Source: a virus. Taken from it: DNA of 48,381 nucleotides. Under the pieces are notes generated by a model that saw nothing but the letters and a program-made list of their open reading frames with translations, searched no databases and had not been told where the DNA came from. The number at the start of each line of letters is the position of its first letter. Within the stretch, counting starts at the first letter, position 1. Shown piece by piece: positions 14,629 to 22,113 of the stretch. The DNA lies in IMG/VR virus record IMGVR_UViG_3300025769_000200, positions 1 through 48,381 of that record; one strand, 5' to 3'. Made by a program: the position numbers and the translations under genes.

Positions 14629-17504
14629 AAGGCAGCTAGCATATTATCTATACTAACAGGACCACCTGTATTGTAATTTTTCGGATCATACAATTCTGAA
14701 ACATATTTTATTCTATCTTCAGTCGATTTAATATCTCTGTTGTATCTATTCAATCTTTCAGCGTATTTATTAAGTTGAGTAGCACTATTGTTTTCAACAT
14801 AGTTTTGTTTTTCTTTGTGTAAGGACTTTAATTTTTTTACTAATGGAGCTGTTACTTTTCTTACTTCTTTGGCTCTTTGCAAAGGATTCATAGAGAGTGT
14901 TGCCATAGCTAACAGTATAGCTTGGCGTTCCAATCCCTCAGATCCAACTGGACTGGTGCCAACTTCTTTGATTAAAGTATCTAAATCATTTGGCTTTATA
15001 GATCCAACGTCAGGTGGGTTTGGCAATATCGTTTTATTTAATTCATTTAAGGATTCTTGTATACCTACAGGCCCTCCAAATCTAAATGCATCAATACCTT
15101 TTTCTTTAACCAGCTTCCTTATTTCGTCATCAATCTTAACGTAGGTGCCTGAATATTTTAAATCATCAGCTGCCGCGTCAACTTTACCAATATACTCTTT
15201 TGGATCTACTCCTAATTCTTTAAGCATTTTTTCAATTTCTCTTGGAGCATCTTGATCGTAAAGTTTCTCCAAAAACTGTCTATCTTGCCCACCTTCATCT
15301 CCTAGTCTTTTTGCAGCTGAGTCTAAAGAAAAGCCATCATAATTGTTTGATACAGCTTCTAAAAATCTTGATCTAATTGGAAGTTTGTAAGCTATAGTTT
15401 TATTATCTACGGCATAAGGATCCATTATAATGCCAGGTATATTATCAGTTTTTACCTTAGATGCTCTTTTAAGTATTTTAACTCCGTTGCCAATATCAAA
15501 AGTAGGAGATGGGTTGCTAACCAATTCATTAAAATATTTTAACGCTCTGTCTTCTGGTGTCCCTGGACCATACTTTTGTCTTACAGCAGGAGAACCAGGC
15601 TTAATCGCTTCTAATTCATAAAATATTTCATCAAGACTTTTATCAAGAGACTGACTAAAATCTTTTCCTGTTGCATCTTCCAAGTCTGACCTTTTTAAAG
15701 TAAATTCTGTAATATCTTCAAAATTGCTTGGCATTAATTTTAGTTTGCTTTGACCAAGCTTTTCTAAGTCTGCGTTTAAATCAGCAAGAGATGGAGAATC
15801 TAAACTTAAATCTGTTTCTTTTTGTATTTTTTTTATTTTATTCTGTAACTCTATTTCTTTTCCAGAAAGCTTATTAATTTTAGGTACAACCTTGTTGTAT
15901 GCATCTTTAGCTTTTTTTGCCTCAACTAATCTTTTTGTATCTTTATATGGAGATACTGAAAAGCTTTCTTTTACTTTTTTTGTAGCGTTTACAAAAGGTT
16001 CAAAAATATCTAAACCATTAAAATCTTTTATTGTTTCATCAATTTTATTTATAGAATTTTCTATAGATTTAGCAGTAGACTGACCTCCGCCTACTTTACC
16101 AAAAGCCATCAAATCTCCTACGTCTAAAAGAAACTCATCTTTTTGTAGAGGCTTTCCATCTTTGACTAAATTATTTATTCTTTGTTGATCTTTGATAAAA
16201 GCTTTTCTTAATTGTTCTGATGATTTTAAATCTCCAGTTTTTCTTGCTGCGCTTGCAATTGCTTTAAAAAAATTTTTATTAGTAGACAATAATTTATGAT
16301 CGCCTATTTTATCAATATCAACTTCATCACGAATTCTGTTTACAGTAATAGCAAAATTTTCATTTATTGCTTTTACAGTTGGTTTATCTAAAATTAAATT
16401 TATTTGGTTTATTTTATTTCCAGTAAAGGCTTCTCCTAATTCTTTTGAATAATCAGATTGAATCCTGCCTAAATTTAAAACTTTATCTCCTTTGTCAACT
16501 ATTGGTTTTGTTGGACCTGTAATTTTTGAACTAGAGGGCCTTACATAAGTAGGCATTTCTAAATCGGCAGCAGCGTCAAAGACATAATGAGCTTCATGAT
16601 CGGGATGCCCAGAGTAATGCCTGCCAAGATAAGACCCTCTTTCATATTTGTCTTTTGGTAAATGATAAGTAAATTCTGTTTCGTTGCTTAAATATCTTTC
16701 ATTTTGTGAAGTTAATCTGCGTGGTGCTTCTAATTCTCTGTCAGATACCATTCTTTTTTGTATGCCACCTTTGTCTATTGCTCTTTGGTTTTCTTTAATG
16801 TATCTAGCTAATCTTTGTCTAGTGATTTTATCTAAAGGATTTGAAGAATTTATCTCCTTTAAAAGTTTCTCATTCACATCACCAAATTCATCAATTAAAT
16901 TAAGTAATTTTAATTCTCCGTTTGATACACCACCTTTCTTTAAAGCATTAATGTAGGTAACAATACTGGTTTGATTGGGTAATTTTTTATTGGTATTGAT
17001 AAACTTAGCGGCTTTAGAAGTAAGTCCTTGGTATTTTCCTATGCCTGAACCTGAAATAGTTCCTGTAAAACTCATCTCATCTAAAGACAAGGGTTTAAAT
17101 TCTTCTACTTTAGGTACAGGTACATCTTTGACAGCCTCTTCTACAACTTCAGCTGTTTCTGTTTTTATGGGTACGACTGGAGTATCGACAATAGGGTCTA
17201 TTGCTTTTACAGCTTTAGCACCACGAAACAGTCTAAATAACGGTAATAAACTAATAGCACTAAGACCAGATAAACCGTAATTTCCTAGTGCGCCAAGAAA
17301 GTCTTTTTCAGCTACATTTTTTGCGCCTCTAGCACCAAACTCACCTACTTCATAAACTGCAAGTGCGTCTCCGATTCCAGGAGATACACTAATCGCTAAT
17401 TGATCTACAAATGGAAGTTCCTCAAAATCACGATAAGCCTCACGAATGTTACCTTCGGATGCTGCCTTTTTAAGGTTTTCTAGTACTTCTGCTCTGTTTG
17501 CCAT
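14625..17504 (-). CDS. Large putative internal virion protein, 959 aa
   Basis: Residues 30-100 contain hydrophobic, glycine-rich helices (SVSPGIGDALAVYEVGEFGA, then LGALGNYGLSGLSAISLLPL) that resemble membrane-interacting segments of phage internal or ejected proteins. The centre is long, mostly alpha helical and lysine-rich with coiled-coil stretches. Near the end are FRFGGPVGIQESL and a terminal NTGGPVSIDNMLAAL, a tail motif I recall from marine phage virion proteins. No catalytic motif is evident. It is translated just before TerL; its start overlaps the upstream frame's stop as TAATG. The role in DNA ejection is inferred. Confidence 0.6.
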   Translation of the reverse strand: MANRAEVLENLKKAASEGNIREAYRDFEELPFVDQLAISVSPGIGDALAVYEVGEFGARGAKNVAEKDFLGALGNYGLSGLSAISLLPLFRLFRGAKAVKAIDPIVDTPVVPIKTETAEVVEEAVKDVPVPKVEEFKPLSLDEMSFTGTISGSGIGKYQGLTSKAAKFINTNKKLPNQTSIVTYINALKKGGVSNGELKLLNLIDEFGDVNEKLLKEINSSNPLDKITRQRLARYIKENQRAIDKGGIQKRMVSDRELEAPRRLTSQNERYLSNETEFTYHLPKDKYERGSYLGRHYSGHPDHEAHYVFDAAADLEMPTYVRPSSSKITGPTKPIVDKGDKVLNLGRIQSDYSKELGEAFTGNKINQINLILDKPTVKAINENFAITVNRIRDEVDIDKIGDHKLLSTNKNFFKAIASAARKTGDLKSSEQLRKAFIKDQQRINNLVKDGKPLQKDEFLLDVGDLMAFGKVGGGQSTAKSIENSINKIDETIKDFNGLDIFEPFVNATKKVKESFSVSPYKDTKRLVEAKKAKDAYNKVVPKINKLSGKEIELQNKIKKIQKETDLSLDSPSLADLNADLEKLGQSKLKLMPSNFEDITEFTLKRSDLEDATGKDFSQSLDKSLDEIFYELEAIKPGSPAVRQKYGPGTPEDRALKYFNELVSNPSPTFDIGNGVKILKRASKVKTDNIPGIIMDPYAVDNKTIAYKLPIRSRFLEAVSNNYDGFSLDSAAKRLGDEGGQDRQFLEKLYDQDAPREIEKMLKELGVDPKEYIGKVDAAADDLKYSGTYVKIDDEIRKLVKEKGIDAFRFGGPVGIQESLNELNKTILPNPPDVGSIKPNDLDTLIKEVGTSPVGSEGLERQAILLAMATLSMNPLQRAKEVRKVTAPLVKKLKSLHKEKQNYVENNSATQLNKYAERLNRYNRDIKSTEDRIKYVSELYDPKNYNTGGPVSIDNMLAAL

Positions 17505-17845
17505 TAAAGTAATTCAGGTTGATAGCCTTCTAGCTGTTTTAATATTTTTTCTTCGTTAATGCTCAATTCTTTAAATGTATCGCTAGATTTTTTCATGAGT
17601 TTGCTGCCTCCAAGTTCTCCCACTCTATCTTCGGCTTGCCCTCTTTTAAAATCTACTTGAGCTTGACGTTTTCTTTGTCTAATTCTTTGTAAGGAATCAT
17701 ACAATCTTTTAGCTTTTTTTGCAGATAATCCTGTTTTAATAAAAGGACCTCCTGCTAAGGCTGCATAATCTACTGGGTCTGTTGGATCAAAAAAGATATC
17801 GGTAACATCTTTAACTGAGATGGATTCTTCTGGGGGGCTATCTAG
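17504..17845 (-). CDS. -1 frame continuation of the 368-aa gene (113 aa), probably made by frameshift
   Basis: This open frame begins directly at the A10 run that ends the 368-aa frame and has no ATG; the first usable codon for independent initiation is a TTG at 17704. Reading from 17845 gives LDSPPEESISVKDVTDIFFD, then a helical basic region with RIRQRKRQAQVDFKRGQAED, ending EGYQPELL. The unbroken, protein-like frame from the slippery run onward is best explained as the C-terminal part of a 481-aa fusion made by -1 slippage, or as one gene split by a homopolymer error. Its stop overlaps the 959-aa gene start as TAATG. Confidence 0.6.
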   Translation of the reverse strand, partial: LDSPPEESISVKDVTDIFFDPTDPVDYAALAGGPFIKTGLSAKKAKRLYDSLQRIRQRKRQAQVDFKRGQAEDRVGELGGSKLMKKSSDTFKELSINEEKILKQLEGYQPELL

Positions 17846-18948
17846 TTTTTTTTTTCGAGATCTGAAAGTATATCGTCAAGATAATCTCTATCCATATTAG
17901 ATATGGTTCTTCCTGATTCTCCAAGCATAGCTCTTATATCTCTTGGCTTTAGCCTTTCAAGATCTCTGTTAGATAGTGTTCTTCCTGATTCTCCAAGAAT
18001 CTCTCTATAAGATATTGGAGCTGGAATCGTTTCTGAAAGTATATCGTCAAGAGTTGGCTCGCCTACATAATCTCCATAATTTTGAGGACCAATACTTGTA
18101 ATAAATTCTTCAAAACCATCAAATTTAGGACCAACCATCTCAGGTCTTCCACTTGTCCTTAATGGGTTTATGCTGTTTTTAATATCAATTATTTGTGCAT
18201 CAGCATCATTAATTTGATCCACGATCATGTCGTATGATTGTCTATCGTTATTTGCTAATGCTTCTTGAAGTTTATTTTCTAATATCCCAATTTTTGTTTC
18301 TATACCAAATATTTGTTGTTGTGGGTCTGAATTAAGAAAGTCAACCATATTTGCATCTCTGCCTGCTGACATCATCATTCTTGGTTGACCTTGCATTTGG
18401 TTCATTACAGGAGGTGCCATTCTTTCCTCTGGCATAATAGGCATTCCAAGATCTAAATTAGGAATTATATCTGGAGCTACGGCTGGAGGTACATAATCAG
18501 GGTTTGGCCCAACTGGTTTTGGCATAGGAATAAATCTTTCTGTGCTACCAGACGCTAGATTAAACCTTGGTTGATACAAGTAATTTTCGTCTGCTAAATC
18601 TATTCCCTTATCTATTAATTGTTGAGCAAATCTATCACTCATGCCTTCAGGTTTAAAACTTGAAGCTGGCATCCTTTCTGGTATAGGCTGAGGCATTCGC
18701 ATTTGTTGATTTCTTAATTGTTTTTGCAATCTATCCTGCAATTGTGTGTTGAGTCTACGATACAGATCAGCCAATCCGCCGAGTTCGGGAGCTTTTTGAG
18801 GCGGACCAAATTTAACGCCACTACCTATATTTCGCCTGTTTGTATTTCGTAATCCAGTCAAAACAGATCGCCCTCTGTTAAATGGAGCTAGTTCTGGCGA
18901 TACAATTTTATTTCGTACCTTTTTTCTTAATTTATTAAAGAATCCCAT
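17842..18948 (-). CDS. Proline/glutamine-rich virion protein candidate, 368 aa, ends at A10 run
   Basis: The protein has a basic N-terminus (FFNKLRKKVRNKIVSPE), a long Pro/Met/Gln-rich middle and a C-terminus with two copies of (E/M)LGESGRT(L/I)SN. The same motif occurs in the 658-aa putative virion protein at 36.5 kb. Two DDILS segments are encoded by an identical 21-base repeat. The frame ends EKKN just after ten consecutive A on the coding strand; a -1 shift there opens a 113-codon continuation. It lies upstream of TerL, so head or ejection function is possible. No enzymatic domain is recognised. Confidence 0.6.
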   Translation of the reverse strand: MGFFNKLRKKVRNKIVSPELAPFNRGRSVLTGLRNTNRRNIGSGVKFGPPQKAPELGGLADLYRRLNTQLQDRLQKQLRNQQMRMPQPIPERMPASSFKPEGMSDRFAQQLIDKGIDLADENYLYQPRFNLASGSTERFIPMPKPVGPNPDYVPPAVAPDIIPNLDLGMPIMPEERMAPPVMNQMQGQPRMMMSAGRDANMVDFLNSDPQQQIFGIETKIGILENKLQEALANNDRQSYDMIVDQINDADAQIIDIKNSINPLRTSGRPEMVGPKFDGFEEFITSIGPQNYGDYVGEPTLDDILSETIPAPISYREILGESGRTLSNRDLERLKPRDIRAMLGESGRTISNMDRDYLDDILSDLEKKN

Positions 18949-18953
18949 AAAAA

Positions 18954-19307
18954 TTAACCACCAGTTCTAATCTTTCTTTTTATTTTTTGTTTTGCTGAAG
19001 AGGTTGGTCTTGTGATGCCTGCTCCACTTACTTTTGGTTTGTTAACTCCTTTGGCTAATTTCTTAGGCGCAGATTTTGAAATCTTAGCCATAGTACTACC
19101 CGCTGTTTTAGATCTTGTTCCTACTAGGGGTTTTGGTCTTTGTACAACTGGTTTTTTCTTAGCAATAGGTATTGCTTTACCAAATTGTTTTTTAGCTGGA
19201 GACATTTTATTTTTTGGCTTTGCAGGTAAACTTGAGGATTTTATTCTAGACGAACCTTGTTTTTTTATTGCAGTTCCGCCAGCAAACAATTTTTTTCTTC
19301 TTTTCAT
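18954..19307 (-). CDS. Lysine-rich histone-H1-like protein, 117 aa
   Basis: About a third of residues are Lys or Arg, with Ala, Pro, Ser and Gly making most of the rest and almost no acidic residues (KKLAKGVNKPKVSGAG, IKRKIRTGG). This composition resembles histone H1 tails and other DNA-condensing proteins and is probably unstructured. It starts with MKRRKKLFAGG. It is expressed from the same leftward unit as the packaging genes, so it could accompany DNA into the head or bind DNA in the cell. The nucleic-acid role is inferred from composition only. Confidence 0.6.
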   Translation of the reverse strand: MKRRKKLFAGGTAIKKQGSSRIKSSSLPAKPKNKMSPAKKQFGKAIPIAKKKPVVQRPKPLVGTRSKTAGSTMAKISKSAPKKLAKGVNKPKVSGAGITRPTSSAKQKIKRKIRTGG

Positions 19308-19339
19308 AATATTAACCTCTTTTTAAAATAATATATTAA

Positions 19340-19657
19340 TTATATGGTAAAACCAAGTGCGCCTTCGCCCATTCCAAACATTTCTTCTGCCATTTCTAAC
19401 TCTTCAAGAGTCATACCGATTTGCTGGAGGAATTGTTCTACTTGTTCTTCGGTAGCACCCTCAGCCATCATTTGTTCTACAATTTTCATAATTTGCATGA
19501 GGGCTTCCTTAGCCTCGGCTTTTTCTTGCTCACTCAAGCTATCAATTTGTTGTTGTAATTCGTTAGGTAAAGTTGGGCCTGCTGGAGTCCCTTGCATCAT
19601 TTGTTGGTCTGGCATCATTACAGGTGCAACGTCCATACCCATCATATCTTCATCCAT
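19340..19657 (-). CDS. Acidic methionine-rich helical protein, 105 aa
   Basis: The N-terminus is Met/Asp-rich (MDEDMMGMDVAPVMMPDQQM) and the rest is a long acidic helix (SLSEQEKAEAKEALMQIMKI), ending GEGALGFTI. No domain is recognised. It is the first gene of the leftward packaging/head unit, about 100 bases downstream of the promoter at 19756-19785, behind a 5' UTR inverted repeat. The acidic protein directly precedes a strongly basic one, so they might interact. Confidence 0.6.
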   Translation of the reverse strand: MDEDMMGMDVAPVMMPDQQMMQGTPAGPTLPNELQQQIDSLSEQEKAEAKEALMQIMKIVEQMMAEGATEEQVEQFLQQIGMTLEELEMAEEMFGMGEGALGFTI

Positions 19658-19680
19658 AATTCTATCCTTAGTGGGTGTCG

Positions 19681-19731
19681 GCAGATCTTATCCTTGGGGG
19701 AGATAAAGGAGATATAAATCTTTAGATCTGC
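19681..19731. repeat. Inverted repeat in 5' UTR of the leftward late unit
   Basis: GCAGATCT (19681-19688) is repeated inverted as AGATCTGC (19724-19731) with 35 bases between. It lies between the proposed promoter and the first gene of the packaging/head unit, so the leader mRNA could form an 8-bp stem there. It could stabilise the mRNA or bind a regulator. Confidence 0.5.
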
Positions 19732-19755
19732 CTAAACCGATTTTACAATAATTCG

Positions 19756-19785
19756 ATTGTACCACCTGTTTTGATGAAATGTAAA
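19756..19785 (-). promoter_or_regulatory. Candidate sigma70 promoter for the packaging/head unit
   Basis: On the leftward strand TTTACA, an 18-base spacer and TACAAT are followed by the inverted-repeat leader and the 105-aa gene. It is the only good promoter seen upstream of the long run of leftward genes from 19.7 kb to TerL. It lacks the GGWTACA heptamer of the neighbouring promoters. Confidence 0.5.
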
Positions 19786-19814
19786 AAAAATGAAATTTGT
19801 TTGAGAGAGATCTT

Positions 19815-19900
19815 GTCCTTGTGTGTGTCTCTACTGGTCTAGCCAATTTTTGTGTCCCCCCCATCCGCCTGACCCGATTCCCGATCCGATTTGCCTGACA
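19815..19900. repeat. GC-rich repeated intergenic module, copy A
   Basis: On the leftward strand it has ATCGGATCGGGAATCGGG, a run of seven G, and then GAGACACACACAAGGACAAG. These elements (TCGGG repeats followed by ACACACA) recur in the other intergenic gaps up to 22.9 kb in the same order. No coding frame with convincing content crosses it. Confidence 0.55.
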
Positions 19901-19913
19901 AATAGAGTCCCAT

Positions 19914-19936
19914 AAAAAAGGGGGCGTAATGCCCCC
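19914..19936 (-). terminator. Rho-independent terminator of the 71-aa gene
   Basis: The leftward strand has GGGGGC, a 5-base loop, GCCCCC and six T about 20 bases after the stop of the 71-aa gene. Confidence 0.85.
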
Positions 19937-19955
19937 TAATTCCTCCAAGGTTTTT

Positions 19956-20171
19956 TTAGTTGATGTTATCGGGATTGCCAAGCGGCGGCACTAAAGTCAT
20001 GCCGATCTGCTCAGCTGTTGGCTGACCCATTAACTCGCGCATCTCGGAGTTAATGCCACCATTTGAAATGATGTGCTGACCATTAATGATGAGACTGTTA
20101 CAAGCTGTCTCGATTGCTTTGCCAACAACCTGTTGACCTGTCTCATCATATAAGTTTATTTCTATCTTCAT
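19956..20171 (-). CDS. Hypothetical protein, 71 aa (accessory cassette)
   Basis: A beta-like N-terminus (KIEINLYDETGQQV) is followed by a short helical part and a Pro/Gly-rich end (VPPLGNPDNIN). No family is recognised. The gene has its own promoter (20208-20236), a strong AGGAGG-type Shine-Dalgarno and its own terminator, so it is an autonomous single-gene cassette. It belongs to a row of such cassettes separated by repeated GC-rich modules. It may be a host-interaction gene expressed early. Confidence 0.65.
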   Translation of the reverse strand: MKIEINLYDETGQQVVGKAIETACNSLIINGQHIISNGGINSEMRELMGQPTAEQIGMTLVPPLGNPDNIN

Positions 20172-20207
20172 ATTGACCTCCTAATAGTCATTTATTTAAT
20201 TAAGTTA

Positions 20208-20236
20208 ATTTAAACACTTTGGTTACATCTTGTCAA
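20208..20236 (-). promoter_or_regulatory. Promoter with GGTTACA operator-like heptamer for the 71-aa gene
   Basis: On the leftward strand TTGACA, a 17-base spacer and TTAAAT. The spacer holds TGTAACC (plus-strand GGTTACA at 20221-20227), which occurs at a similar place in four other promoters of this region. Confidence 0.7.
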
Positions 20237-20257
20237 CAACTATTTTCATTTATTTTT

Positions 20258-20400
20258 CAGACCTGCTTTGGCGAACCCTGGCTGCGAAACGCCAGATCTC
20301 CTGGGCTGCGTGAAGCCTCTTGTGTGTGTTAAGGTACCTGCCAGCTGAGCGGCCCGACCCGAAACTGATACTCAGCCCCGATCCCGACCGCCCATTAGGA
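20258..20400. repeat. GC-rich repeated intergenic module, copy B
   Basis: Leftward strand order: GGTCGGGATCGGGG, TTTCGGGTCGGGCC, then TTAACACACACAAGAGG, then CCCAGGAGATCTGGCG. A small hairpin (CTGGC 20278-20282 with GCCAG 20291-20295) lies at the promoter-proximal end. It fills the gap between the 105-aa gene stop and the 71-aa gene promoter. No gene is seen in it. Confidence 0.6.
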
Positions 20401-20424
20401 ACACCAGCAGGTAAATAAAAATGG

Positions 20425-20742
20425 TTAGCTCAAGCACTTATACATCTCTTCCCAGTAATCATCGATATATTCGTAATCCCAGATTGGAAAGCTGCACTTG
20501 TCCGAACCCCAAAAGCCCTGGATCTCTCCTTCAAATGTGTCAACCCAAACATTAGGACCGCCTCCCGCTATCATTAGCCTAGCGCCCAGGTATTCCCCGC
20601 TTCCGTCAATTATGTAACGAATGGCGTAGGCCTCATAACGACAGTTCTCGTCACCATCTGGGTAAAACATCATGCAACCGTTAGATGCATCTTCAGCATA
20701 TGTCTTGCACATGTGACGCAGTTGTTTTTCACAGTCACTCAT
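20425..20742 (-). CDS. Hypothetical acidic protein, 105 aa, coupled to the methyltransferase-like gene
   Basis: I place the start at the ATG at 20742, which overlaps the upstream stop as ATGA; a start five codons further upstream is less likely. The protein is acidic and rich in Trp, Tyr and Cys (DSNG-type turn regions, VWVDTFEGEIQGFWGSDKC). No domain is recognised. Base composition is richer in G+C than the phage average, as is that of its partner gene. The two probably form one transferred two-gene cassette. Confidence 0.6.
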   Translation of the reverse strand: MSDCEKQLRHMCKTYAEDASNGCMMFYPDGDENCRYEAYAIRYIIDGSGEYLGARLMIAGGGPNVWVDTFEGEIQGFWGSDKCSFPIWDYEYIDDYWEEMYKCLS

Positions 20743-21368
20743 GCTACTGCCCCCCACTGTTCAGCCATCGCTCGCGCTAACCCTTTATGAAACTTGCTTC
20801 TAAACTTCCAACGATCGGGACCAGGACTGGCAAGATGAATATCATGTCTTGCCGTTTCTCTAGTCAGCTCGCTTGTCTTCTGTAACAACGGTAGGTTCTT
20901 CAACCAAAGGCAGGTGCGTTTACTTACGTTGTCTTCAGCCTCAACCGAGTCAGCGAACTCGTAGGGTTGGACGCTTTGCGCAAACGGCTCAAAGTTCTCT
21001 ATTCTGGCCTTCGCATGCTTATGCATGATGGGGTTTTCAATTGCGATCCGCGGCACGTCTGCGTTCCAAAGATCCGAAAAGAGTGCTGCACCTTCATCCA
21101 GCTCCTCCCACATCTCTTCGACAGTTTTGCCAGGAGGTGCTTTGTGCAACCAACGCACACCAGAATTACAAAGCCTGGTGCAGGGTGGATGGGCCACCAT
21201 TAATAGATCCCAAGCTTCCATCTCTAGAACATTTCTGATGTCGTCCTGGATGTGACGGTTGGTCTGATCATCCGCTGGGAGTATGTCGCAGCTCCAAGCG
21301 TCATGACCGTTATCAATAAAAGCGTTTCTAACGATTCCGCTAGTCTCGCATCCAATTAGTATTTTCAT
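20739..21368 (-). CDS. SAM-dependent, cytosine-C5-methyltransferase-like protein, 209 aa
   Basis: The N-terminus MKILIGCETSGIVRNAF resembles the SAM-binding motif I of a phage DNA-methylase-like family. It continues with HDAWSCDILPAD and WDLLMVAHPPCTRLCNSG, where PPC (61-63) matches the catalytic Pro-Cys motif of C5-cytosine methyltransferases. IAIENPIMH (ENP near 111-113) matches the ENV motif, and RTCLWLKNLP follows. At 209 aa it is shorter than standard C5 enzymes and lacks a clear target-recognition domain. G+C is visibly higher than in neighbours, suggesting acquisition. The substrate (phage or host DNA) is not known. Confidence 0.75.
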   Translation of the reverse strand: MKILIGCETSGIVRNAFIDNGHDAWSCDILPADDQTNRHIQDDIRNVLEMEAWDLLMVAHPPCTRLCNSGVRWLHKAPPGKTVEEMWEELDEGAALFSDLWNADVPRIAIENPIMHKHAKARIENFEPFAQSVQPYEFADSVEAEDNVSKRTCLWLKNLPLLQKTSELTRETARHDIHLASPGPDRWKFRSKFHKGLARAMAEQWGAVA

Positions 21369-21399
21369 CTTCTTCTCCTAAATAAGTTAATGAGCCTTT

Positions 21400-21428
21400 A
21401 ATATAACTGACTGGTTACATCTTGTCAA
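21400..21428 (-). promoter_or_regulatory. Strong sigma70 promoter with GGTTACA heptamer for the methyltransferase cassette
   Basis: On the leftward strand a perfect TTGACA, 17 bases, TATATT. The spacer contains TGTAACC (plus-strand GGTTACA 21413-21419). A GGAGAAG Shine-Dalgarno follows before the ATG at 21368. Confidence 0.8.
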
Positions 21429-21450
21429 CTATTAATTTAAAGATCTTTGA

Positions 21451-21581
21451 ACCAGTACTGTCGTCCTGGCCAGAGCTGCTGCGGGCCTCACTTGTGTTTG
21501 TCTTGTGTGTTTCTTCCTGCTTCGCAGAGCTGATGGACGCATTTAGATCCCCGACTTAGATCCCCGACCATCCTGCTGGGC
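21451..21581. repeat. GC-rich repeated intergenic module, copy C
   Basis: Leftward strand order: a tandem pair of GTCGGGGATCTAA, CATCAGCTCTGCGAAGCAGG, AAACACACAAGACAAACACA, then GCTCTGGCCAGGACGAC. It sits between the terminator of the 80-aa gene and the promoter of the methyltransferase gene. No gene is seen in it. Confidence 0.6.
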
Positions 21582-21608
21582 AAAAAAAACCCCTCGAAAA
21601 AGAGGGGC
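21582..21608 (-). terminator. Rho-independent terminator of the 80-aa gene
   Basis: Leftward strand: CCCCTC, loop, GAGGGG followed by eight T, about 20 bases after the stop codon. Confidence 0.88.
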
Positions 21609-21628
21609 TTAGAATAGTTAGAGATCTA

Positions 21629-21871
21629 TTAATCTAACAACACCATATAGGCTTCTGGTTCATGCTCTATAAACCAATCAATACCTTTTCTAACAATCTC
21701 CCAATCGGGATTAGGCATGACTTGCATCCCCATAATGGTATCGTAAACAGCAACCGCATCTGGTGGGATTGTGCATGATGCGCCGCCAAATATATTCTTT
21801 ACCTCTTGCGGCTCTTTGTCTAAGATGTCGCACTTAAAAGGTAAGGTTCTTTCTTTCAATTCTTCTGTCAT
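21629..21871 (-). CDS. Conserved phage hypothetical protein, 80 aa (accessory cassette)
   Basis: The protein contains FGGASCTIPPDAVAVYDTIM and GIDWFIEHEPEAYMVLLD, blocks I recall from a small conserved phage family of unknown function. It is acidic and soluble. The gene has its own promoter (21903-21931) and terminator (21582-21608), forming a monocistronic cassette within the row of repeated modules. A host-takeover or metabolic function is possible; nothing proves it. Confidence 0.65.
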   Translation of the reverse strand: MTEELKERTLPFKCDILDKEPQEVKNIFGGASCTIPPDAVAVYDTIMGMQVMPNPDWEIVRKGIDWFIEHEPEAYMVLLD

Positions 21872-21902
21872 TATTTTCTCCTAAATTAATTAATGAAGTT
21901 CT

Positions 21903-21931
21903 AATATAACTAATTGGATACAAACTGTCAA
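21903..21931 (-). promoter_or_regulatory. Strong sigma70 promoter with GGATACA heptamer for the 80-aa gene
   Basis: On the leftward strand TTGACA, 17 bases, TATATT. The spacer holds TGTATCC (plus-strand GGATACA 21916-21922). A GGAG Shine-Dalgarno follows. Confidence 0.8.
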
Positions 21932-21949
21932 CTACTAATTATAGATCTA

Positions 21950-22064
21950 TTTCATCCTCTCCTGGACAGGGCTGCAACCCCCCTGGTGTGTTTGTGTTTG
22001 TGTGTATCTTATGTGTGTGTAATCTGCTTTGCCGAATCCAAAAGCCCGACCCCGATTCCCCGAC
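21950..22064. repeat. GC-rich repeated intergenic module, copy D
   Basis: Leftward strand order: GTCGGGGAATCGGGGTCGGG, GGCAAAGCAGATTACACACA, AACACAAACACACCAGG, GGGTTGCAGCCCTGTCC, then AGGAG. It sits between the terminator of the 133-aa gene and the promoter of the 80-aa gene. No gene is seen in it. Confidence 0.6.
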
Positions 22065-22089
22065 AAAAAAAACCCCGAGTAGATCGGGG
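22065..22089 (-). terminator. Rho-independent terminator of the 133-aa gene
   Basis: Leftward strand: CCCCGA, 5-base loop, TCGGGG followed by eight T, about 25 bases after the stop. Confidence 0.85.
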
Positions 22090-22113
22090 TCAGTTTGGAG
22101 TTAGTTAGTTAGT

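Noticed and set aside
17504-17704. 66-codon gene starting at TTG (17704)
   Set aside because: The frame is open and protein-like far upstream of the TTG up to the A10 run, so it is treated as part of the frameshifted continuation.
19688-19981. Leftward ORF of 97 codons over the gap between the 71-aa and 105-aa genes
   Set aside because: It crosses a strong terminator, a GC-rich module and the promoter of the next unit; the translation has no protein-like pattern.
21025-21255. Rightward ORFs opposite the methyltransferase-like gene
   Set aside because: Several overlapping antisense frames arise because the region is GC-richer; the leftward frame has clear motifs.
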